This document shows, piece after piece, positions 1 to 5,013 of a stretch of 5,013 nt of DNA. This stretch comes from Rickettsiales bacterium TMED211 (GTDB lineage: Bacteria > Pseudomonadota > Alphaproteobacteria > TMED127). The stretch spans positions 1 through 5,013 of the forward strand of contig NHJI01000037.1 in the NCBI GenBank assembly GCA_002169685.1, read 5' to 3'. Both the position numbers and the translations under genes were made by a program. The notes beneath the pieces were generated by a model. The model was not told the DNA's origin. It ran no database searches and was given only the letters and a program-made list of their open reading frames with translations. The stretch's first letter is position 1. The number at the start of each line of letters is the position of its first letter.

Positions 1-657
1 AATGTAGAAAATACATTTTATGTAATTGGGACTGCAGCAGGTCCTCATCCCTACCCTTTAATGGTTAGAGACTTTCAATCAATAATTGGAATAGAAGCAA
101 AAAAACAAATTTTAGATATAGAAAAAAGACTTCCAACTCATCTCATAGCCTGTATTGGAGGTGGTTCAAATGCACTGGGATTGTTTTATCCATTTCTTGA
201 AAATGAAGAAATTAATATAATTGGTGTAGAAGCGGGTGGAAAAGGAACTTCAACTGAAGAACACGCTGCTTCACTAAGTAAAGGTAAACCAGGATTCTTA
301 CATGGAAACTATACATATCTATTACAAGATAAAGATGGCCAAATTAAAGATGCTCACTCCATATCAGCTGGTCTTGATTATCCTGGAATTGGTCCTGAAC
401 ATTCATGGTTAAAAGAAATTAAAAGAGTGAAGTATGTCAGTGCAACAGACGAAGAAGCTCTAAAGGCTTTTCAAATTTGTTCTAAGCTTGAAGGAATTAT
501 TCCTGCTCTAGAACCTTCTCATGCTTTAGCTTACTTACTTAAATTTGGCAAAAAACTTAATAAAAATGATTTAGTAATAATGAATATGTGTGGAAGAGGA
601 GATAAAGATATATTTTCAGTTTCAAAAAAATTAAAATTTGATTTAGAAAGTTTTTAA
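1..657 (+). CDS. trpB: Tryptophan synthase beta chain, C-terminal part (5' end outside window)
   Basis: TrpB is the PLP enzyme that condenses indole with L-serine to give tryptophan, working as an alpha2-beta2 complex with TrpA in the cytoplasm. The frame is open from base 1, so the ATG at 61 is internal: the 20 codons before it encode the conserved TAAGPHPYP region. The 218 residues present correspond to about the last 55% of a typical ~400-residue TrpB. Visible landmarks are the PLP phosphate-binding loop GGGSNA (157-174), [25 protein letters not shown], the Glu of [15 protein letters not shown] (codon 490-492), and the C-terminal CGRGDKDIF. The Cys there (589-591) sits where the Salmonella enzyme has Ser377 next to the pyridine nitrogen. 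The PLP lysine lies upstream of the window. The TAA stop shares its last base with the trpA ATG, so the two subunits are probably translationally coupled. Confidence 0.98.
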   Translation, partial: NVENTFYVIGTAAGPHPYPLMVRDFQSIIGIEAKKQILDIEKRLPTHLIACIGGGSNALGLFYPFLENEEINIIGVEAGGKGTSTEEHAASLSKGKPGFLHGNYTYLLQDKDGQIKDAHSISAGLDYPGIGPEHSWLKEIKRVKYVSATDEEALKAFQICSKLEGIIPALEPSHALAYLLKFGKKLNKNDLVIMNMCGRGDKDIFSVSKKLKFDLESF

Positions 658-1487
658 TGAATAGAATTAAAAATAAGTTTTCTCAATTAAATAAAGAGAA
701 AAGAAAGGCATTAGTTACTTTTATATCTTCTTGTGACCCTAATTTAGAGTGTTCTCAAGAAATACTTAATGCACTCCCATCCTATGGATCAGATATAATT
801 GAAATAGGTTTACCTTTCTCAGACCCAATGGCAGATGGGCCAACTATTCAAAAGTCAAGTCAAAGGGGAATAAAATCAGGTTTTACAGTAAATAAAACAT
901 TCAATATGGTTAATAATTTTAGGATTAATGATAAAACAACACCTATAATCTTTATGGGGTATTTTAATACTTTATTCCAATTTGGTTTAAAAAGTTTTTT
1001 TTCTAAGTCAAAAGAAAATGGTGTAGATGGAGTGATTATTGTCGACTTGCCTCCCGAAGAAGAAGGTTTAATAAATAAATTCCTCAAAGAATATAAAATT
1101 AGTATAATAAGGTTAATAACTCCTACTACATCTGAAAAAAGGCTTAAAACTATACTTAAGTCTGCCAGTGGTTTTCTTTACTATGTCTCTATCATGGGTA
1201 TTACAGGAACTAAAATTCCATCACTTAAAAAGGTTAGGAAAGCAGTTTCAGTCATAAAAAAGAATACAGAGATTCCTGTTGTAGTGGGTTTTGGGATAAA
1301 TAATAGTTCTCAAATATTAGAAATATCAAATTTTGCAGATGGTTCTGTTGTGGGCTCATCTATAGTGAAAATAATTGAGGATGCTTATGAAAAAAAAAAA
1401 TCTAACAAATTTATTTTAAAAAAGCTTAAAAATTTTCTAAATTGTCTTAAAAACGTTCACCACACAAACTTGGAGCTAAAACATTGA
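657..1487 (+). CDS. trpA: Tryptophan synthase alpha chain
   Basis: TrpA is a TIM-barrel lyase that cleaves indole-3-glycerol phosphate to indole and glyceraldehyde 3-phosphate, passing indole to TrpB through the internal tunnel. The protein has 276 residues, close to the 268 of E. coli. Both catalytic acids fall at the canonical positions, Glu49 (in DIIEIGLPF) and Asp60 (in SDPMADGPTIQ). Loop 6 is present as MGITGTK with Thr183. The phosphate-binding strands are VVVGFGI (208-214) and VVGSSI (231-236, Ser235). The ATG overlaps the trpB stop by one base, preceded only by a weak purine-rich AGAAAG (645-650), which suggests re-initiation by ribosomes finishing trpB. The last ~35 residues are Lys-rich and less conserved; they begin at a run of 11 A (1390-1400). 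The TGA stop overlaps the TTG start of accD. Confidence 0.98.
   Translation: MNRIKNKFSQLNKEKRKALVTFISSCDPNLECSQEILNALPSYGSDIIEIGLPFSDPMADGPTIQKSSQRGIKSGFTVNKTFNMVNNFRINDKTTPIIFMGYFNTLFQFGLKSFFSKSKENGVDGVIIVDLPPEEEGLINKFLKEYKISIIRLITPTTSEKRLKTILKSASGFLYYVSIMGITGTKIPSLKKVRKAVSVIKKNTEIPVVVGFGINNSSQILEISNFADGSVVGSSIVKIIEDAYEKKKSNKFILKKLKNFLNCLKNVHHTNLELKH
1390..1400 (+). repeat. Homopolymer run of 11 A inside trpA
   Basis: Eleven consecutive A bases encode Glu245-Lys246-247-248 near the 3' end of trpA. The frame stays open through the run as given. Adding one A would bring a TAA within two codons, and losing one A would bring a TAA at 1417-1419. Either change would end TrpA at about 249-253 residues, before the coupled accD start. 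The run is directly visible; any slippage is inference. Confidence 0.9.
1472..1475 (+). promoter_or_regulatory. Shine-Dalgarno site GGAG deciding the TTG start of accD
   Basis: GGAG lies 8 bases before the TTG at 1484, inside the 3' end of trpA. It is the clearest ribosome binding site on the plus strand here. It supports TTG rather than the first ATG of the frame, which lies inside the zinc finger and would remove its first two cysteines. Confidence 0.75.
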
Positions 1488-2335
1488 ATTGGTTAACTAA
1501 TTTCGTAAGGCCTAAATTACAAGCAATAGTTGGTAAGAAAGAAATCCCTGACAACTTATGGGAAACATGTCCAAATTGCAATCAAATGCTCTTGAAAAGG
1601 ATATTACGGAAAAACTTTTACGTTTGTACTAGTTGCGATCATCATCTAAGGATCTTTGCGAAAGATAGAATTGAATTAATATTTGGGGGAAATTATGAAA
1701 TTATTAAAACCCCTGAAATTAAATCAGATCCTTTAAAATTCAAAGATAAAAAAAAGTATTCAGATCGCCTTAAATCATCACAGAAGAAACATAATAGACA
1801 CGATTCTTTAATTGTTGCAACAGGACTTATTGAAGATAAAAGAATTGTCATTGCCGTTTTTGACTTTAATTTTATGGGTGGTTCAATGGGAATGGCGGCA
1901 GGGGAATCAATTCTTGAAGCAGTAAGTTTTGCTAAAAAAAATAAGTGCCCATTGGTTATTATTTGTTCGTCGGGTGGTGCAAGGATGCAAGAAGGTATAT
2001 TAGCTCTTATGCAAATGCCAAGAACGATAATTGGAATCAATTCTTTAGCAAAAAATAAAATTCCTTATATTTCAATCTTAACTGACCCCACAACTGGAGG
2101 AGTCTCAGCTTCATTTGCTATGCTAGGTGATATAGTAATTGCAGAAAAAGGAGCAATAATTGGGTTTGCAGGAAGTAGAGTTATTGAAGAAACTATTAAA
2201 GAAAAACTTCCACAAAACTTTCAGAAGTCAGAGTATCTTCTCGATAAAGGTATGGTCGATCTGGTTGTTCATAGAAAAGATCTCAAAAAAACATTATTTA
2301 GAGTTGTAAGTTTATTTTCAAGTAATTTAAAATAA
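1484..2335 (+). CDS. accD: Acetyl-CoA carboxylase carboxyltransferase, beta subunit
   Basis: AccD forms with AccA the carboxyltransferase that moves the carboxyl group from biotin-BCCP to acetyl-CoA, giving malonyl-CoA for fatty-acid synthesis. The 283-residue protein (E. coli has 304) starts with a four-cysteine zinc finger, Cys29, Cys32, Cys48 and Cys51, followed by the typical CDHHLRI. The crotonase-fold core follows, with GGSMGMAAGE (132-141), SSGGARMQEG (162-171) and TTGGVSASFAMLGD (203-216), the last two being glycine-rich loops that shape the acyl-CoA/biotin site, and then GFAGSRVIEET. The start is TTG, overlapping the trpA TGA by four bases, with GGAG 8 bases upstream; the next Met is residue 35, too late to keep the zinc finger. 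Its position behind trpA suggests co-expression with the trp genes. The partner accA is not in the window. Confidence 0.98.
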   Translation: MNWLTNFVRPKLQAIVGKKEIPDNLWETCPNCNQMLLKRILRKNFYVCTSCDHHLRIFAKDRIELIFGGNYEIIKTPEIKSDPLKFKDKKKYSDRLKSSQKKHNRHDSLIVATGLIEDKRIVIAVFDFNFMGGSMGMAAGESILEAVSFAKKNKCPLVIICSSGGARMQEGILALMQMPRTIIGINSLAKNKIPYISILTDPTTGGVSASFAMLGDIVIAEKGAIIGFAGSRVIEETIKEKLPQNFQKSEYLLDKGMVDLVVHRKDLKKTLFRVVSLFSSNLK

Positions 2336-2339
2336 AAAA

Positions 2340-3632
2340 GTGGCAAAATACGATAAGGTTCTAAAGAGACTTGAAGTATTACACCCAAAGCAAATTGATC
2401 TTTCTTTGGGAAGAATACTAAAATTATTAAAAAGATTGGGTAATCCACATCTTAAGCTCCCCCCAACGATTCATGTTGCAGGAACAAATGGGAAAGGTTC
2501 AACTATTGCCTTTTTAAGGTCAATATTTGAAAATAACGATTACAAAGTTCACACTTATACTTCACCACATTTAATAAATTTCAATGAAAGAATTAGAGTT
2601 AATTCACAAATCATTGATAATGAGAACTTAATTGAGTTATTAGAAGAATGTGAGTTTTATAATAAGAATGATCCTATAACATTTTTTGAAATTACTACTG
2701 CTGCAGCTTACTTATGTTTTAGCAAAAAACAGGCTGATATTTTATTACTGGAAACTGGTTTAGGAGGAAGATTTGATGCGACGAATGTTATTTCTGATAA
2801 AATCTGTAGCGTATTAACCCCAATATCAATGGATCATATGACTTTTTTAGGAAAATCAATTAAGTCTATAACAAGAGAAAAAGTTGGTATATTTAAAAGA
2901 AATAGACCTGCTATTATTTCTCCTCAGACCAAAGAAGCGCTAGAAGTAATCGAGAAAGAAGTAAGTCAAAAAAATATTGAATTATTTAAATATGGATCTG
3001 ACTGGGAAATAATAAAAAAAAGTCGAGAGAAATTTTTAATGAGAATTTTTGAGGAAGAATTTGAAGTTCCAAAACCTAAGCTTTTTGGTGAACATCAGAT
3101 ATATAATGCTGGTCTGGCGATAACGGTTTCTAAAATACTAAAAGATTTTAGTTTTGATAATAAAAAAATATATGATGGAGTTCACGAGACGTTCTGGCCG
3201 GCAAGAATGCAACAAATAGATAACGGAAAATTAAAAGAAATTGTAGGAAAGAATTATGAACTATGGTTAGATGGTGGGCATAACTCACATGCATCCGAAA
3301 TGTTGTTAGACAACCTAAAAAAATGGGAAAAAGATAATCTATTTCTAATTTTTGGAATGATAAACGGAAAAGAACCAAAAGAATTTCTAACAAAAATATT
3401 TCCGCTAATCAAATCTCTGCAAGTTATTCCAATTAAAAAACATCAATTTATTGGCTCAAAAGAAATACAACAGATATTTAAAGACGAATATGGAATTATC
3501 AGACCAGAAAAGACTATTCAAAATGCGATAAAATATATAACAAATAACTTTACAGGTGGAAAGATAGTTATATGTGGATCGCTATATCTAGCAGGTGATG
3601 TTTTAAAGTCCAATGGGTCTTTAATTACTTAG
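2340..3632 (+). CDS. folC: Bifunctional dihydrofolate synthase / folylpolyglutamate synthase
   Basis: FolC uses ATP to add glutamate to dihydropteroate, making dihydrofolate, and then extends the polyglutamate tail of folates. The 430-residue protein shows the Mur-ligase-like order: LHPKQIDLSL (14-23), P-loop GTNGKGST (48-55), TSPHL (74-78), FFEITTAAA (115-123), ETGLGGRFDATN (138-149), SMDH (163-166), EKVGIFK with Lys181 at the position that is carbamylated in characterised FolC, EHQIYNA (251-257), WPARMQ (286-291), DGGHN (311-315, usually DGAHN) and CGSLYLAGDV (412-421). The start is GTG, 4 bases after the accD stop, with no clear Shine-Dalgarno site. The next in-frame start candidate would cut into the conserved LHPK segment, so GTG is preferred. 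Whether both activities are kept cannot be read from the motifs. The TAG stop overlaps the end of trxA on the other strand by 8 bases. Confidence 0.97.
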   Translation: MAKYDKVLKRLEVLHPKQIDLSLGRILKLLKRLGNPHLKLPPTIHVAGTNGKGSTIAFLRSIFENNDYKVHTYTSPHLINFNERIRVNSQIIDNENLIELLEECEFYNKNDPITFFEITTAAAYLCFSKKQADILLLETGLGGRFDATNVISDKICSVLTPISMDHMTFLGKSIKSITREKVGIFKRNRPAIISPQTKEALEVIEKEVSQKNIELFKYGSDWEIIKKSREKFLMRIFEEEFEVPKPKLFGEHQIYNAGLAITVSKILKDFSFDNKKIYDGVHETFWPARMQQIDNGKLKEIVGKNYELWLDGGHNSHASEMLLDNLKKWEKDNLFLIFGMINGKEPKEFLTKIFPLIKSLQVIPIKKHQFIGSKEIQQIFKDEYGIIRPEKTIQNAIKYITNNFTGGKIVICGSLYLAGDVLKSNGSLIT

Positions 3633-3954
3633 AAACTTTACTCTCTATCCAACTCAAAAGATCTGTTTTAGATGACAGACCAACTTTCATATCCAGCAAG
3701 CTTCCGCCTTCAAATAATAGTAAAGACGGTATGCTCCTAATAGAGTATTTCAAAGCAAGATCTTGGTTTTCATCTAAATTTACTTTGGTTACTAAGATTT
3801 TATCTTTAAGTTCAACTGATATTTCATCTAATATAGGTGCAATCATTTTACATGGTCCGCACCATTCAGCCCAAAAATCTACAATTACAGGAGTTTTTGA
3901 ATCATTAATTACTTTTTCAAAAGTATCTTTATTTAAATTAACAGTGTCAGACAT
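3625..3954 (-). CDS. trxA: Thioredoxin 1
   Basis: A small cytoplasmic dithiol oxidoreductase that reduces disulfides in proteins such as ribonucleotide reductase and peroxiredoxins, itself recharged by thioredoxin reductase (not in the window). The 109-residue protein is a single thioredoxin fold at the normal length. Its key residues match E. coli numbering: buried Asp26, active-site WCGPCK with Cys32 and Cys35, Lys57, and cis-Pro76 in SIRSIPSL. No signal peptide or membrane segment is visible. The ATG has AAAGGGA just upstream. It starts 11 bases after the sbcB stop on the same strand, so the two are probably co-transcribed. Its 3' end overlaps the end of folC by 8 bases. A convergent trxA-folC junction next to accD-trpA is, from memory, common in Alphaproteobacteria. 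Confidence 0.98.
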   Translation of the reverse strand: MSDTVNLNKDTFEKVINDSKTPVIVDFWAEWCGPCKMIAPILDEISVELKDKILVTKVNLDENQDLALKYSIRSIPSLLLFEGGSLLDMKVGLSSKTDLLSWIESKVSK

Positions 3955-3957
3955 ATT

Positions 3958-3964
3958 TCCCTTT
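3958..3964 (-). promoter_or_regulatory. Shine-Dalgarno site of trxA (AAAGGGA)
   Basis: Read on the minus strand, a purine tract with an AAGG core lies about 5 bases before the trxA ATG, in the 11-base gap after the sbcB stop. It suggests that trxA has its own efficient initiation and does not depend only on coupling. Confidence 0.65.
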
Positions 3965-3965
3965 C

Positions 3966-5013
3966 TTAGTTTTGGTAAAATAGTTTCTTTGATAAATCAT
4001 TATCAAACTTTAATGGTTTCGCATTAATATCATTATAATAACTGTTGAGAAAATTTATATAAATATTATATTGTTCTAATTGTTTTATTATGAATACCCT
4101 TTCACCTCCTTCTTCAATTTCAGCGGATAATGTGTCAGCTTCTTCCATTGCAGATGGGATAGTAGTAAATTTCTCTTTTTTCATAGAATTAAATCTTTCT
4201 GAAATCTTTTGATGCACTCTACGAAATACATTATTTGGTAAAAACTCAGGAGTATTTCTATAAATATGTCTTGCTGCAAAAAATAGAAGTCTAGGATCCT
4301 TAAATTTTGATGCAAAATCCCATTTTTTTTCCCACTCAACTTTATCAAAATCTTCCATAATAATTTTATCACTAAAGTTTATCCCTTCGGAATAAATAGT
4401 TTCTTCTTCAAACTCATAGTTTGTTTCATAATTTTCTGATTCAGTTATTAAGATTTTTTTAAAGTTACCGAGAAACTCTTCATTTTTAATCTTGTCCTTC
4501 CTCTTCTTCAGATCTTCGAGCCCAATTTCGTTATATGGTGAACGATTAATTGAATAATTGAAATCTAAAACTGCTGGTTGTTTGTTTAATTTTATTTTCT
4601 TAAAACAATTAAAACTTTTACCGTTTAATTTCTTTTCATAATAGACACTAACTAATTCATTATATTCTAAATTAATAATTTCCTCTGGGTCAAATTTTAA
4701 ATCAAAGGCTAATATATAATTGTTATAAGTTGGGTGATCTAATAATTGAGTTAGCAAATATATATAATGTTTATTAAAGTAATATCCGTAGTAAGTGAAA
4801 AATTCACTTGTCTTAATTTTTTCACCTATTTTCTTCACTTTTGTATTTTCTAAAAAGTTAGAAAATAACTTTGGTGAACTATTTTTTATAATTTCAAGAA
4901 CTTTTTTTGTGGCCAGAACATCTGAAATTGCTTCATGAGCATTATCAATTTTAATATTATTAATTGATGCTAAGCTTTCGAGCTTAAAACTCATTTTTCC
5001 ATCATTATTTTTA
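3966..5013 (-). CDS. sbcB: Exonuclease I (single-strand DNA 3'-5' exonuclease), partial, N-terminus outside window
   Basis: SbcB degrades single-stranded DNA from the 3' end and acts in recombination and mismatch repair. The frame stays open past the ATG at 4994-4992 to the window edge, and that Met lies inside the conserved SFKLE segment, so it is not the start. In E. coli numbering the visible part begins near residue 156; about 155 residues, including the DnaQ-type exo I and II motifs, lie beyond the edge. Visible are the exo III motif NAHEAISD (His codon 4937-4935, Asp codon 4922-4920, matching His181 and Asp186), the SH3-like middle region ending in IKLNKQPAV, and the C-terminal helical region with IYSEGINFSD and RLLFFAARHIYRNTPEFL. 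Counting from the exo III motif, the C-terminal part is about 28 residues longer than in E. coli and is rich in Lys and Glu. Outside these motifs similarity is weak. trxA follows after 11 bases. Confidence 0.9.
   Translation of the reverse strand, partial: KNNDGKMSFKLESLASINNIKIDNAHEAISDVLATKKVLEIIKNSSPKLFSNFLENTKVKKIGEKIKTSEFFTYYGYYFNKHYIYLLTQLLDHPTYNNYILAFDLKFDPEEIINLEYNELVSVYYEKKLNGKSFNCFKKIKLNKQPAVLDFNYSINRSPYNEIGLEDLKKRKDKIKNEEFLGNFKKILITESENYETNYEFEEETIYSEGINFSDKIIMEDFDKVEWEKKWDFASKFKDPRLLFFAARHIYRNTPEFLPNNVFRRVHQKISERFNSMKKEKFTTIPSAMEEADTLSAEIEEGGERVFIIKQLEQYNIYINFLNSYYNDINAKPLKFDNDLSKKLFYQN

Noticed and set aside
860..1087. Minus-strand open frame of 75 codons opposite trpA.
   Set aside because: It lies wholly within trpA, whose product has all its catalytic residues; the reverse frame shows no family motif.
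1693..2040. Minus-strand open frame of 115 codons opposite accD.
   Set aside because: It is an antisense shadow of the conserved accD core and has no recognisable protein features.
3662..3679. Possible hairpin TCTGT/ACAGA just beyond the folC stop as a terminator.
   Set aside because: The stem is only 5 bp with an 8-base loop, there is no following T-run, and it lies inside the trxA coding region.
3731..4027. Plus-strand open frame of 98 codons opposite trxA and the end of sbcB.
   Set aside because: It is antisense to a clear thioredoxin and has no motif or ribosome site of its own.
4032..4037. TATAAT on the minus strand upstream of trxA as a promoter -10 box.
   Set aside because: No TTGACA-like -35 at suitable distance, and such hexamers are frequent in DNA this AT-rich; sbcB and trxA are close enough to share a transcript.
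4793..4809. Perfect 7-bp inverted repeat AAGTGAA/TTCACTT with a 3-base loop.
   Set aside because: It lies inside sbcB coding sequence, has no T-run after it on either strand, and is AT-rich, so chance is a sufficient explanation.
4944..4968. Inverted repeat ATCAATT ... AATTGAT with an 11-base AT-only loop.
   Set aside because: It encodes the conserved region just before the exo III motif of sbcB; stems of this kind are expected by chance at this base composition.
4992..4994. ATG as the start of the minus-strand exonuclease gene.
   Set aside because: The frame remains open upstream to the window edge and the DnaQ exo I and II motifs are still missing, so this Met is internal.

Overview
The window is about 5 kb of very AT-rich (by eye roughly 30% GC), almost gapless coding DNA. 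The most likely source is a streamlined alphaproteobacterium of the Pelagibacterales (SAR11) type. Support for this comes from the low GC, 1-4 base gene overlaps, use of TTG and GTG starts, TrpB and FolC sequence features that I recall as alphaproteobacterial (such as [11 protein letters not shown] in TrpB and LHPKQIDLSL in FolC), and the gene order trpB-trpA-accD-folC with trxA facing folC. The lineage is an inference from remembered family patterns; no database was searched.

Plus strand, 1-3632: a compact run of four genes. They are the C-terminal part of trpB (cut by the left edge), complete trpA, complete accD and complete folC. trpB and trpA overlap by one base (TAATG). trpA and accD overlap by four bases (TTGA, with a TTG start for accD). 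accD and folC are separated by 4 bases (GTG start for folC). TrpB and TrpA form tryptophan synthase. AccD is the zinc-finger carboxyltransferase beta subunit of acetyl-CoA carboxylase. FolC is the dihydrofolate/folylpolyglutamate synthase. The junctions suggest one transcript with translational coupling that joins the last steps of tryptophan synthesis to fatty-acid and folate metabolism.

Minus strand, 5013-3625: sbcB (exonuclease I, with its N-terminal part beyond the right edge) followed after 11 bases by trxA (thioredoxin 1), probably one transcript. trxA and folC converge and overlap tail to tail by 8 bases, and no convincing terminator hairpin lies between them.

There is no non-coding stretch longer than about a dozen bases. 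I see no RNA gene, mobile element, CRISPR array or phage gene. No previously undescribed system is evident; this is a core housekeeping region. The points worth a second look are its extreme compaction, the divergent exonuclease I beside thioredoxin, a run of 11 A in trpA upstream of the coupled accD start, and a Cys at the usual Ser cofactor position of TrpB.
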